Shown piece after piece: positions 21,441 to 35,300 of a stretch of DNA of 64,000 bases. The position numbers and the translations under genes were made by a program. How positions within the stretch are numbered: the first letter of the stretch is position 1; each line of letters opens with the position of its first letter. The DNA is taken from contig NC_092680.1 of NCBI RefSeq assembly GCF_964355755.1, forward strand, positions 4,627,001 through 4,691,000. The letters run 5' to 3'. The notes under the pieces were generated by a model, which saw only the letters and a list, made by a program, of their open reading frames with translations, ran no database searches and was not told the origin of the DNA. The DNA comes from Antedon mediterranea (lineage: Eukaryota; Echinodermata; Crinoidea; Comatulida; Antedonidae).

Positions 21441-22832
21441 ACACGATACCAAACGATATACTCGTTATCAAACAATTATACTCGTTACCAAACGATATAC
21501 TCGTATACTCGTTACCAAACGATATACTCGTTACCAAACAATTATACTCGTTACCAAACGATATACTCGTTACCAAACGATATACTCGTTACCAAACGAT
21601 ATACTCGTTACCAAACGATATACTCGTTACCAAACGATATACTCGATACCAAACGATATACTCGATACCAAACGATATACTCGTTACCTAAAGATATACT
21701 CGTATACTCGTTACCAAACGATATACTCGTTACCAAACAATTATACTCGTTACCAAACGATATACTCGTTACCAAACGATATACTCGTTACCAAACGATA
21801 TACTCGTTATCAAACAATTATACTCGATACCAAACGATATACTCGTATACTCGTTACCAAACGATATACTCGTTACCAAACAATTATACTCGTTACCAAA
21901 CTATATACTCGTTACCAAACGATATACTCGTTACCAAACGATATACTCGTTACCAAACGATATACTCGTTACCAAACGATATACTCGTTACCAAACGATA
22001 TACTCGTTACCAAACGATATACTCGATACCAAACGATATACTCGATACCAAACGATATACTCGTTACCTAAAGATATACTCGTTACCAAACGATATACTC
22101 GTTACCAAACGATATACTCGTTACCTAAAGATATACTCGTTACCAAACGATATACTCGTTACCAAACGATATACTCGATACCAAACGATATACTTGTTAC
22201 CTAAAGATATACTCGTTACCAAACGATATACTCGTTACCAAACGATATACTCGTTACCTAAAGATATACTCGTTACCAAACGATATACTCGTTACCAAAC
22301 GATATACTCGTTACCTAAAGACTCGATACCAAACGATATAATCGTTACCAAACGATATACTCGTTACCAAACGATATACTCGTTACCAAACGATATACTC
22401 GATACCAAACGATATACGGTACTCGTTACCAAACGGTATACTCGTTAAGATATACTCGTTATCAAGAGATAACTCGTTATCAAGAGATATACTCGTTACC
22501 AAAATATATACTCGTTACCAAACGATATACTCGTAACCAAACGATATACTCGTTACCAAACGATATACTCGTTACCAAACGATATATACGTTACCAAACG
22601 ATATACTCGTAACCAAACGATATACGGTACTCGTTACCAAACGATATACTCGTTACCAAACGATATATACGTTACCAAACGATATACTCGTTACCAAACG
22701 ATATATACGTTACCAAACGATATACTCGTTACCAAACGATATATACGTTACCAAACGATATACTCGTTACCAAACGATATATACGTTACCAAACGATATA
22801 CTCGTTACCAAACGAGTATATCGTTTGAAATG
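21441..22832. repeat. 19-bp minisatellite, about 70 monomers, with higher-order structure
   Basis: The monomer is TATACTCGTTACCAAACGA (19 bp). Variants include GATACC, ACCTAAAGA, AACAATTATA (20 bp) and a short TATACTCG duplication. The variant order repeats with a 342-bp period (18 monomers): ctcgttatca at 21,461 and 21,803. Near the 3' end two variants alternate (TATATACG/TATACTCG, a 38-bp dimer). Each monomer contains the inverted pair TCGTT-ACCA-AACGA. Because 19 is not a multiple of 3 and the monomer lacks stops, all + frames are long open frames (345 aa and 216 aa); these are not credible genes. Confidence 0.97.
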
Positions 22833-25175
22833 TATGTAGACCGCGCTAAAGAGGTTTCGTTCTACCTGAGAATATTTTAAGACCATAATTGAATTTGTAC
22901 ATAGTTAATAGTATAAGTTGTTCTGCAAATCAATTATATTGTTTATTATACTCATCGCATTGTAAATTTGCTGAAACGGCTTATCTAATAAAATGTAAAT
23001 CATTTCATCTGGGTTTAGTTTTACTATTCAATGTGACTTACCTTGTCAGCTGGGGTTCTATTGTTAGCATCTGATCATTTTAAAAATATGCACAATCTGG
23101 TATTTTCCATTGGCAATGTTCATCATTACTTTCATTGCTCGTTTTTCCTTATTCAGTTGCGTATTTTCCACGTAGGCCTATCTCATCTGCTCATATTTAG
23201 CTCACATAATTTTCTTCTCCAAAGACCTTTTTAAACCTATATTTTCAGTTTATCACGCATATAAAACACGAAAACAATCACTATTTTGAACCTCTCTTTA
23301 GCAGTGTTTTCGCGGGTTGTTATACACGTCACATTATCTAGAGACACTTCTGGTTTATGTACCGCAGTGAGTAGTATGCAATTACCGTGCCAGTTCATGA
23401 AGATAAACCTGTCTTTAGTCATTGGGACCAAGTCGAAAAATATTTCGGTCATACTGGATTCGTTCCCTCAAGATGACGTTCATGAATATGCATATTTATG
23501 ACGTAACGATGAATTACGTAATAAAGCGCGTAAAAATAGACTATTACCAGCTGTTCAAGTACTTTACGGCGTAACGGGAAATGCTCGGTCTTGAGAACCG
23601 TCAGCTCTAGCTTGGGTTCGAATCTCAACGGATTTTTTTTAGTTGAAAATAAATATTGTTTTTCTTTTATTTAGAATGAGAGATATTTAGATTCAGGAAA
23701 TGTCAGGCCTAGGCCTAAACAATTTCCTTTATATTGGGGTGGGGGATGCGCGCTGCCGGCCTTCTCACCTGCATTATAAGACGATACAACATGGCTACAC
23801 ATTAAACTGTTCTATTGGCATCAACTTTATTGTCAATGTATTCCATGAAATAACCAAAATTTCAATTACAAAATTAGTATATAATGCAAATACAATAACG
23901 TAATGTGTAAGTACATGGAAAAGGTATTTAAATACGTTTACTATAAATTTAAGCACTCTTAAAGTACGGGTTCAGAAAGCTAATCAATTGTAAAAGGATG
24001 CCATGCAATAATTATGTTACTGACAATCACTACAAAATAATAAATAAATAGGAATAATAATACATCTAGGTTTTACAGCTGCGTCGGATTCGGATTGCGG
24101 CAACGGATAGAGGGCGCTTATACGAACCGACTAAGACTACTGTAATGGTTTGATTTTTTTTTAATCTACTCCAAAGAAAGGGCTTTATTGTAGTATTCCT
24201 CAAATATGCTTCTAATATTAGATAACATGCATTAGTAGGTGACAGCATTTTAATATATTAAACACTTGAGAAGGTATATACATTGAAGATATAGTAGAAA
24301 GTTAAAGCAATTCTAATTCGTACCAATAGGCCAGAAGTTAAGAGAAAATCTATTTGGCTATTTACACTTTCGTTGAGAATAAAAACATCACTATTGTGCC
24401 TATAAAAATAAAGCGTCTATGAATGGTGTGTCAATGACTTTTCTAAACAGTCTCAATTGCATCACTGTTGTGTTTCTATATATTAACTCACTTGGATTAT
24501 TAAACGTAATAAACAATATTTCTATAATTATTTCTATAATATAGTATAAATTAAAATAAACTAAATATTAAAGTATTTCTGTTTCTGTAAAACTACATTT
24601 TGGAATATTCATCTAAATATACTCTATATAACGTAGATTGTTTTAAAGAATCTCTTTTTGAAGTCGGACTAAGAAAAAATGCTTTATATTTACAAAAAAA
24701 AAATCTTGATAAACATAGTTTGTATTATCAGAGAAAGCTTTTTTCTGGTTAAGGAACGGATGTACTCAGTCTGGATGTACTGTGACATCAGGCTCGTCAT
24801 TCAAATATATCGTTTGACAACTCTAACCATAATTATTATATTTTTTTAATTGGTACAAATGTTTTACCCGTAGTTTTAATCAACTCAAAGAAACGCAATG
24901 CAAAATTTGTTAAAAACAATGGATTTTTTTCTCAGAATGTTTTTTTTTCTGAAACTGTACACATCACATTGCATTAATAAGTTTAAAGCGAATCTTATCC
25001 TTAACTATGTCATAATTACTGTATAAAGTTGTACAAATAGAAAGATGTTCGAGCCTAATTTTATATTATAAAATAAATATATTTAACATTCATTTTACAT
25101 ATCGTCGAGTATTATTTATAATGTTTTGTTACGCCCTCTATGTCTATGACATTCCTACTGTCTTTATATCGTGTA
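22833..25175. other. Intergenic region between minisatellite and TINAG-like gene
   Basis: Contains a SINE (23,478-23,690). Short unrelated ORFs are present on both strands around 23,040-23,500, without recognisable motifs. A GC-richer patch lies near 24,070-24,130 (gagggcgct). The gene's 3' UTR should lie just below 25,176 on the - strand; no canonical AATAAA was found there. Confidence 0.45.
23478..23690 (+). mobile_element. tRNA-derived SINE, family A
   Basis: tatttatgacgtaacgatga...aatagactattaccagct...ggcgtaacgggaaatgctcgg...ttgggttcgaatctcaacgg. The gggttcgaatctc segment is a polymerase III box B. A second copy with the same order lies at 53,590-53,760. Tail-like parts also occur in ROCO spacers near 6840 and 13,350. 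Confidence 0.65.
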
Positions 25176-28100
25176 TTATACATCTTTGCTCATCATTGCT
25201 GCATCTACTTTTCCCCAGGCTCCTACGACAAACGACTCAATTCCACACATATTTGAACCACGTTCGATACGGAAATAACCATCTTCTCCCCAGTTTCTTC
25301 CCCAAGAATTTGCACAGAGCTGAAAAAATAGTACAACATTCATTATGCACCCAGAACATTATTACTAGCTATCTGTAAAAGTATACTGATACACAAATAT
25401 CTTTACAGTTTCAATTTCAATTATATGAAGAACACTGACATTGGAGTTGGTTAATTATTTCTATTGGTTTATTAGTAAGTTAGTAGAACTATGCTGTTGC
25501 TGCGTGCTATGTATTTGCGCACATGTCATCAAATACTCGTGTAGAGTGTATTGTAGATAGTCCCTGTTAATTTTGTCAAGAACCTAAGTTAATTAAATAT
25601 CTTTTTCTGTTTAAAGCAATATGAAATCGCTTAATATATTAATTCATTTACATAACTTACCCAATATGGAACGCCGTTTTCGTCAGTGCCCCACCCAATG
25701 ATTCTCACCGAATGCCAACCACTTTGTTGATACTGTGGAGGTTCTTGGACTCGTGCGTAGCGGTATACTCCTCGTTTGTACATAAAGAAATCCGATTCCA
25801 CTAAGAAAGTTGCTGATTAAAGAAGACATGTAATAAAAACATTAGTTAAAATAAGTAAAGGCTATCAAAAATTCAACTTTAATTGGCTAGTGTTTCTTGC
25901 ATCATCGTTTTACACCTTTCCAACCTCACCAGAATTTTTAACTATCTTGAGACACCGAATTGTATTGGTTGTAATGAATACAGAAAACAAACAAAAGAAC
26001 ATATTAAAAACTCAACTCAAGATTTATAAACGTATACAACAAACGACTAACCTTGTACTGGACCATTTTTAAATATTTCGTGTTTAATTTCATTTTCCTA
26101 CAATAGAATAAATCGTAAATAAAATTGATCATGTAAATAATATTCGTAAAACTCAGTTGTACATGTGAACAGAACATAATAGTCGAAATGCGTTACGATG
26201 TATTATCTGTCACTGTCATTTTTAGTTCATTAAATAACTACTATATCTATAAAAAAAAAAAAAACTTTATATACTATACTTATATTTCTATTTAAAAGAA
26301 AAAAAAAAACTTTAAAACAATAAATATTCCCATGAATTTAAGAAATATTATGAAATTTCAAAGATCACTTACTTCTTGGCCAATTCTATAAGGAGGTGTT
26401 GACTTGTAGGCTTCGCTGTGGACATATTCATTAGGACAAGGTGAGTGTTCCGGTGGTGGCAACATACAGTGTCCCTTCTTCATCGTCATATCCGTGTCCA
26501 TACCACTTTTGTATGGATAGCACTCAGCAGTCACAATTCTAAGTGTAAATCATGTTATATTGTTTAATATAAGGATTAGAAATTACAGAATATTAATTAA
26601 TTATTTATGAATCCTATCAAAAAGCTAAAAGTTGGAGATCAATATAAACTCAATTGTCAGAGCCCGGTTTAGATCACGGGAACATTTCAGTGTTAGAGAG
26701 ACCTGTAAATAAGGAGCATTGTAACTTGCGACTACGACCTAGGACTTATCGAAACATTATGTATATTCTTAGTATCTAAAAATCACCAATACTGTGCCAA
26801 TAAATTGCGAGGAAGCACGTCGCAACTTCCACACATCAATACTACACACATAACCCAAACATTTGTTTTTTACTATTGGACATGAATTTGGAAGTATACG
26901 GTAATAAAACTCACCCTTTCTTTCTTAGAAAATACCATGCACGATCAGTATACCCTCCATCGCATCCTCTCTGACGTCTAGTATTGCATGACAGTAAATG
27001 TTGTGGAGATAAAATAACTTTCATCGTTCCCATAGATTGGATAGCCAGACGGTCAGATGCAACTGCTGTTGTTGAAAAAGCCCATGAACTTCCGCAATTA
27101 CCCTGATCCATAATTTCTTCGATGTAACCGGGCCACTTCTCTCGTGCATCAAATCTGTCTGGTACACTATGTTCCTCCATTTGAATTTTATTCATAGACA
27201 TCACCGTCTCATCAGGTTTCATTGTACCCAGTCTAAAACGGACTCCGCTTTCTAATGTCTTACCCCAAAACACGGTGTAGTTATCTGCAAACCATCTGAA
27301 AAAATAAGTACGAAAACAATAAATTAAAATAGAAAGTAATTTAGAAAGTAAATTTTTTCGATGCCACTGTTCACTTTCAATATCATTTATAAATCACAAG
27401 TTTTGTTTTCTTCTTTTTCAATTTATATTTACCCTTTAGTCAGCATCGCTAATTCTATTCCGACAACGCTGATTGATTTAGAGTTATAAAATATAAAAAG
27501 ATAACTTTCATGTGAAATAAAATAGTTGACCATACCCATTTTCTGTATTGCCATTGACTTTGTCAATTACATTTTCCCGTATAAGACAAGCATTCATTTC
27601 ACATTCAAATGCATATTTTCCAGATCCAGATTGTACTTCTTTACAAGTGCTGCAAATTAAAATATAACACAATATAAAATGATAACCAGCGCCCTCTAAC
27701 GTAAATTTGCTGTTTTTCAAGATTAAATTATACGTCAGTATAACTAAATAAAGTAAACTCTCTGCTAATACATTCCAAATTACACAATATTCACTGTTTA
27801 AAAAAAATTATAAATGAACCATCATTTCACACGATAAGAATATCAATGTACATTGGCAGCTCCGGGTTTGAGAGAAACATGGTCAATTTATTCCATGTTA
27901 CATTGGCGGTGGATTTGAAATCAAGACGATCCGCAAAAAGCTACATGATAGTAAAAACATATTGGCTAAATTTTACCGGTAAAGTATGAGTCACAAAACA
28001 AGGGGGTTTTCAATGGTATATCTTGCTGCTTTTGAGTTTATACCAAGAACTCAGAGAGGCCTAATAGATAAATTTACCAATATGCATATTATTGAAAACC

Positions 28101-29112
28101 AGTAAAGGACAGAAATATTGTGTGTCATTTACACTTCATAATCATCAAAAAGAAATTAATAATAACGGGCAAAATATATAAAAAACACCTGTACTGTCGT
28201 CGTGCACCCTTGGGTCAATCGATTAATACATATTTTGGTTGTTAATAATTCACTTATAGTAATGGAAACTAAATTGACAAAATGTTTGAAGAAAAGTATG
28301 TTTACCATCGGTTACAGTTTTCAGTATATGACAATCCCGCAGAAAATTTAGCACCATCATCACGAAGACAATCAACTAAAAACAATAATTATAACAATAT
28401 GAATCAATTTTTATAATATGTATTTGCTGTGCAGTATAGTTCCCTTACTATTAAAAAAATGTTTCTAAATATTGTTTTCAATATTTAATATACGTCCAAT
28501 CAAATGAAATCATGATTTGTAAGAGTAATAATAGCTGGCAATATTATTTTATCAAGACAACATAAATAAGTATCCTATAGGCCTATAGTTTTAGACTGAA
28601 CACTTTTTGTTTTGTTTTATGTAAGAAACTTTTATTTTTATCTATTTATCGTCGATCGTTATCGTCCTGGTGTGTAGCAGCCTTAACATTGGAGGTTAAT
28701 TGTACAATTCTGGCTCGTTTGCAGAACCTAGTGCATAGTTCGGTATACAGATCCATGTAGTTCATGTTGAATTAACTGTGGCTGTTATTATCTAACAAAC
28801 TGACAAACAAAAAAATAGATTTTTAGTCCTATCATTATGATGTTAAAGCTACTTACAGTCCGTTACGTGATCTGGCGGCAATGTAGGCTCGATATTAAGG
28901 CATTCACTAGAAAAATCCGGGCAACAGTCACCCGATTCAGTCCGGTCACAAAACTCATCACAATAACAATAATGACCGTCCATTGGTGTCAGACAACTAT
29001 CATCTCGACCAAAACAACATCCTCTTACTTCACAGTATTGCGCGTTGGCAATTGAAAAACAAACGGTTGCAATTAGCCAACATGAAAGCACCTTCACTAT
29101 GTTTCCGTCCAT
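25176..29112 (-). CDS. TINAG/TINAGL1-like secreted cathepsin B-fold pseudoprotease (442 aa)
   Basis: Eight coding exons: 29,112-28,857, 28,375-28,306, 27,649-27,536, 27,295-26,915, 26,538-26,373, 26,097-26,052, 25,812-25,661, 25,319-25,176. All introns are GT-AG and all phases join. Signal peptide about 1-24 (before QYCEVRG). Somatomedin-B-like cysteine module 27-71 (C27, CC32-33, CYC49-51, DCC62-64). VWC-like module about 88-130 with ENCNRCTC (104-111). Cathepsin B-like domain about 192-440. The oxyanion Gln (211), His378 and Asn399 of ANSWG are present, but the nucleophile position in NCGSSWAFS is Ser217, as in vertebrate TINAG and TINAGL1. The family consists of non-proteolytic basement-membrane proteins that bind laminin, collagen IV and integrins. 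The length is close to the usual 465-476 aa. An acceptor at 29,120-29,121 just before the ATG shows that there is at least one upstream untranslated exon. Confidence 0.93.
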
Positions 29113-29119
29113 CCTAGTT

Positions 29120-32100
29120 CTGTAAGAAAACAAATTATTATTCACACACAACTCTTAATACATTGTTAAAGCTCAGGTACAGGCATGGATTTTGAATATA
29201 ACATCTGGTTAAATGTACATAAAACAAATATGTGCAACAAAATCACGACGAAAACACACGAATTTCCCTTAAAATGACCAATTTTTCAACATTTTGCTAT
29301 AAAAGCCTGACCGACTTTTGTCAGTAGTTAGGTAGTTTAACAAATGTCTTACCATATCCGGTGACTCCCTAGAAAGTGCAAAAAAGGTTGGGGGTATAAT
29401 ACAGTGGACAATTGTTGATATAGCTATACCACAACGATATTTTCCCTAATTGTTTCAAAATGCTTCTCTATTACTGTGTAATTTGAACTATCCCCCATTG
29501 ATACGATTTTCAACAAAATAGTGTAGCACAATAATAAAATCCAAGAAATTATGAATCGATAATTATTAGAATGTATGATCAATAGAAATGTTTTGTTCGC
29601 ACGTGGCCTATGATGAAGTATCTCATTGCTCTTAACTAAACTATTTCGAAACTGTTTGATTTGGAATTACGAAATGTGTCGTGGGAATAGGTAATTCTCC
29701 AGTATGTGAATAAATCCCATGATTACCTAACGAAACAAAGTCGAAAACTTAAGTCACGATCATAAAATCGAACATTCCATTGTCAGATTGCCTTGCATTG
29801 ATGATTCCGACGAAACAAGTAAACACCTTTTAAAAAAAAACTAGGCCACGAAATTGGTACAACCCAGAAAAACACAACACGGGTTTTTAAATGGAAACAT
29901 CTTATATACCAGTTGAGTAACATACTATAAGAAGTGGTAACAGAGCCGAAAATCGATAAGTTATTCAACAAAATGTTAAATGTTTTTATAATACATCTTC
30001 ATTCCAACTTAATTTCTATCAGACTGTGTAATGCGATTAACGGGTATTTAGTCCCATTAGCGTCTTTCAATGGCGATAGAATATATCTTATTGTTTCTGT
30101 TTAAGTCCAGCATCAGAATGGCAGCAACGAAGACACGAGATACACTTTCTTATTGTCTGGTTAACTCAATGATACTAATTTGAAATAAAGGCAACATAAT
30201 ACAAAAGAAGATTTAGTTTAATCGTCCGATTTCAGAAAAAGACATTTAGTTTTGGTACTTTTAATGTATATAGTTTTATTCTTTGGTTCCCAGCCATACT
30301 TACGGTATCTAAAAAAGAAAAATGGTGGCCGGAAAAAAGATCTATCTTCTAAAGAAAGCTTGTGATCTACCCCAGCTCATTATAAACACTAAAGCGTGGT
30401 TCCCACTAGCGACGCAACACAAGGACGTAACGCAACGCAAGTGAATTGACCAATCACAAGCGATGGCTTATTCGCTTGTGATTGCTACCGCCGGTCTATA
30501 ACTTCGCTTGTCATTAGTTAAAACGCTTGCGTTGCGTTTACGTCCTTGCGTTTACGTCCTTGCGTTACGTTCTAGTGGGACCAAGCTTATGAGTTAAAAG
30601 TACCGTAGATGACGGACGCGTAAGAGAAGATTGTGACCATTTCCATTGACATGTGCACGCGCGCATTATTCAGTATAGGCCTACATTTAATAAAGACAAA
30701 ATAAATCACAATTCGGAATAATAATGGATAAAAGCAGGAAAAGTACTAAAAGACCTAAAAGGCCAACGTATTTTCACTCTGGTCCTACTGTAAAAATTCG
30801 AGCATTCTTTAATATAAATGTTACACATACTTATAATACTTTATCACTTCCACACGGTTTCATTGAAATCATTTTAATTAAAACCATCCATTCAACATTT
30901 TCTTTCAATATTACCTCATTTTTCATGTCCAAGTTAACTTTTTTTCTGTTTCTATTTTAAGAAACCAAAGAAGATTATCAATGAGCCTCGTTAAATCTAA
31001 ACCATTCAAAAATACCTTGCACACAAGTGTATCCTAGGCCATCATAAAACTAACATTCAATATTCTACAAATGTTTAGGGGTGACGATGAACAAATACAT
31101 ATACATATATCCGGTCATAAAACTAATAAAACACACATTGATAAGCACCGTAGTACACAACTTTGGTTGGAAAATCCCACTACCGGTACTTAGTAGGCCT
31201 ACTCGAGGATTTCAGCCATTCATGTATCTCTCGACTACGGTACATCATCATTAGTCTCTTCAACACTTACCTAAAAAATGTTTTGTATGAAATGAAGGGT
31301 TTTCCTCGGCTCTTAAAACATTCGTATTGTAGGCCTAAGGTACCTCTCTAGCAGGTGATCAGACGAGCACAATATCGATTAGTATAAGCAAACCGTTTAT
31401 TATTATTAACCCCTTAATTGCCTATCGGCTGAAATATTATCCTAGTCAGATAAGAAGAAAACTGTTGTGAATTAATTTATAAAATCACAAAATCAAGTTT
31501 TCTTTTTATTCCACAGGCGTGCTTCATTAGGTTCACACCATTCCAGTCAAACCGTTTTGAAGTTTGTTTATAACAACCCAGAGGATCAAAAGAATTATCC
31601 TCGCATTGGTGGTGTATTAAAGAAGGAACCAACGTAGCGAGGCTAAATCCATATGATTATCCAAGCTTACACGTTGAATATATTACATCGGCACAAACGG
31701 AATTAACAGGTTGTTAGCAAATGTTCTGTCCGATATGCGTTTCTTTAAATTCAAATTAAGTTGTAATTATCCAAGGGCAGATCCAGGATTTCTGAAAGGA
31801 GCTAATAATAGCCTTATGATGGGTACAAAGGCCCCACCCGCTTTCTCTCTTGTCCATCTTGTACAGGTCAACTGTAGTACGTATTGATGAGGAACATGAT
31901 AATGAGCCTAAATAAACACCTTTCTCTCCATAACTAATGTATAAAGTAGGCCAACTAAACAAAATCATTATACACGTAGTGGTAATATGTTAAAATAAAT
32001 TATATATAAAATTGTATACGTTTGAAGTGGGTGGAAGCACTTACGCTCTGCATCCCGCCAATGATCTTGCTATGCTATATATATGAAAACACTAGGGTTC

Positions 32101-32182
32101 TTTCCATTACAATTAAATAGGCCTACATTCTTTTTTCTTTACACATTATGGAAAGTATAGTTTTCAATCAAGATCCAAAACT
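29120..32182. other. Presumed 5' intron/intergenic region of the TINAG-like gene
   Basis: AT-rich sequence without a credible gene. It contains one MITE (30,392-30,588). ORFs at 29,783-29,971 (-) and 30,724-30,960 (+) lack any family signature. Confidence 0.4.
30392..30588. mobile_element. MITE, family with aagcgtggttcccactag ends
   Basis: The left end aagcgtggttcccactag (30,392-30,409) is mirrored by ctagtgggaccaagctt (30,572-30,588). Inside, caagtgaattgaccaatcacaagcgatgg and acgcttgcgttgcgtttacg form further inverted parts. Relatives lie at 51,126-51,330. Confidence 0.75.
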
Positions 32183-32347
32183 GAAAGTAACTCGGCCTGA
32201 GATTGAAAGTAACTCGGCCTGTGATTGAAAGTAACTCGGCCTGAGATTGAAAGTAACTCGGCCTGTGATTGAAAGTAACTCGGCCTGAGATTGAAAGTAA
32301 CTCGGCCTGAGATTGAAAGTAACTCGGCCTGAGATTGAAAGTAACTC
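32183..32347. repeat. 22-bp minisatellite, 7.5 copies
   Basis: The unit gaaagtaactcggcctgaga plus tt starts at 32,183, 32,205, 32,227, 32,249, 32,271, 32,293, 32,315 and, degenerating, 32,337. The only common variation is ctgaga/ctgtga. It gives a repetitive ORF on the - strand that is not a gene. Confidence 0.95.
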
Positions 32348-35300
32348 AATTTGATATTAAAATCAAGACCGTTTCCGATCGAAATTAAAATACGAATGAT
32401 AGGCCTAATACTGAATAAACAGCTCATATTGAACAAACAAAAGAGAGCGAATTAGTTTATGTATCCAGTGATTCTACATGCTTTGCAAAATCGCATAATT
32501 CAAGCGGACTCAGTCCAAGCGGACTCTTTCCACACATAAATACGGACTATACTGAAGTTACCATGATAGATGCTAATATCAATAAATACATAAATAAATA
32601 AGTAGCTTTAAAATACTACAAAATAAATAAAATTAGTTATAGAATTATTTCATAACCTACCTGTAGAGAAAATAGATGTTTAATATAGTTCTTTGACATA
32701 TCAACCCTACATGTTTTACTGTTTATTGTTTCGAGTCATGGACTTCGAACGACACAGTTATTATACATTAGACGTGCGATATAGCAAACATAGACAGTCT
32801 ACGTCAAATACAATAACTATCAATTTATAACTAGTTAATAAACGTAATGTTATTTTTAGAACTTATAACATTGTCATTTTGACAGGTACAGTACCACAAG
32901 GTCCAATATATAGTGTAAAGCTTTGTCTACACAATCAAACTTTATGTGACCAAAAAAATGTGATGTGCCCATATATGGACATGATGATGTCATCACTACC
33001 ATATTTAAGCATATCACATTAACCATATTATTAAAGAAGTGTAGACAGAGGTGAAAGCGAATAGAATAAGATTTGCGACATATACCACACATGTGTTTCC
33101 AAAAAGGAAATTTACGTTTTGGTTGCACTCCACTATTTTGTGTTCATTATTAAAAAGATCTAAGATTTAGAATGTATTTCTCCGCGGATTATAAAAAAAA
33201 AGAAAGAAAGCCGTAAATTAGATAGGCCCTACACTTGATTCCCACATTGATTACAATACAAAACAAGAAACGATAAAGTTGAAGTTTAAGATTAGTTTCA
33301 GCGAGAATAACCATTTGAAGTGGAAAACGGTTGAACTTACAAAACGCGGCCAGATCGTTTGAAGTTGTACGAGTTCTTAATTGTTCCTTATTATACAAAT
33401 TAGTTTGATTTGAGAATCGATTGAAACTATTTAGATTGTTTGTATTGAAAATTAGTACGCTTATTTTGGCTCTTAGCATACTAATTGATTTTACAGTTGA
33501 ATTGTTCCCGTACGGCCACCATTTTGTATCTATATCAAAATATTTGTGACGTTATACATGGGGAGCCTCACATATTATTATCTGATGGATAACTTGCTAC
33601 TTACAAAATTACTGTTTGTCTAACATACACTGATCTTCTTAAAATACATTTTTAATGTTTTTTATGCGCAGATGAAAAAGTCAGAAACAAAAATACATTG
33701 TTTATATGGATATCATTTCTTATTGTTATACTAAAACTATACATAGCCACAAACATTAAATAATTTTAGTAGGATACCTTGTTATTGAAAAATACGTTAT
33801 ATCATTTTAAAAATCCAGTAGAACTCATTAATTTAATTTCGCGTTACAAACAAGTCAGATTACACTTCGTCTAATCGTTTTACCGCGTTATTACATTATT
33901 ACAAGTATCTCTATTAAAATTGTGTTTTAACAAAAAAATTCAAGTGGACAGCATGATGTCAATAATTTTAAAAAAAACATATATAGGCCTACGTTATGGT
34001 ACATGTGTGATGAATTTAAATGAGAGGAATATATTAAATATGTGCAATATAAAACAATATTCATCCGTTCTCCATAAAGCTAAAAAGGGTTAATTTCGCC
34101 TGTTTTGATTTATTACGATACAAATTAGTACCGTACTATCTTGTCTATGTTGTCGTTGTGTCTAATTGTTAAGCTAAAGTTAAATAATATAACTTGGATA
34201 ACGGAAGAACTATTTATTTTACGACGTTATATGAATACCTGTACACTAGCAGAAAATGACCTTAGACCCCCATATTCATTTACGATAACAGCAACGCTAC
34301 CTCTGCTATTTGTCACTATTTTTGCAACTTCTAAAACGAAATCCTGTATAATATTACAAAAGTACAGTTAGCAACAATGTCATGCCAACACCTAAGAAGA
34401 ATTATCGTTAGAATTATATAGAAATAATAACAAAAGGCGCTTACCAAAAAGAACTGGAGTGTATAAAATCCAACAGCAGTCTGTTAGACAGACAGGGCTG
34501 AACACTACAATGCGCTCACGCACGGGTCATGGAGAGACAACCTGCTGTGACAGTATGCAAATGATTATGCAAATTACCTGAAAGTTTATATTCGCAGCGG
34601 TAGGGAATACCAAGGATATGATATCATAAAGAAAATGTATGATTCAATTGGTATATATTGGGGCAAATCAGGGTACATACATAAACTAGGCCTAAGGGTA
34701 TGTAAGTTGTGGTGGAGTTAGTGAAGGAGTTTCCGAAACTGTATTTATTATTATGTGTGTTGGTTTTTAGTAAGTTTCTGTTCTTATTTTATCAGTTCTT
34801 TTTATGGAAATCGATCTTTATTGTTTACCGTACTTCTATAATAATAAAATGGCGAAAGATATAATTGCTAATTTAAATAATCACTACAGTTTATTTCTAG
34901 TCAAACGTTGCCTATTAAAATGGAAACAAATAAAATCCCACAAACAGTTGTAAATTGATAAATGATATGTGGTATCCAACATTATTCTTATTTGGGTAAA
35001 AAAATAAAATTACAAAAAAAGAAGTAGCACATTGGCGATTATAAAATAACTAAATTATTTTATTTAATATTAGACAATGAAATTGAATACGACAATTGTA
35101 ACACTATAAAAGTTGAGAAACGCCTCACCAACTGAAATAACAATTACATACTTATAAGATCCTTATCAGGTTTTGAATATCAAACTGTTTTCGTGCAACT
35201 ACATGAAAACGTCAAAAATGTTATTACTAAACATTAATGTTTGCGGCACAGTTAACATACATGTTACAACATTTACAAGATAATTGGTTATAACAGCACT

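Noticed and set aside
21411-22448. 345-aa and 216-aa open frames of repeating YTRYQTIYSLPND type
   Set aside because: They are produced by the stop-free 19-bp minisatellite, open in several frames; nothing indicates a gene.
21441-22832. CRISPR-like array
   Set aside because: The repeats are contiguous without unique spacers and the genome is eukaryotic.
23043-23501. Small overlapping ORFs on both strands
   Set aside because: Both strands are open by chance; no motif, splice signal or repeat relation supports a gene.
32164-32436. 90-aa ORF with repeated YFQSQAELLSISGRVTFN units
   Set aside because: Encoded by the 22-bp minisatellite; one frame of a short tandem repeat.
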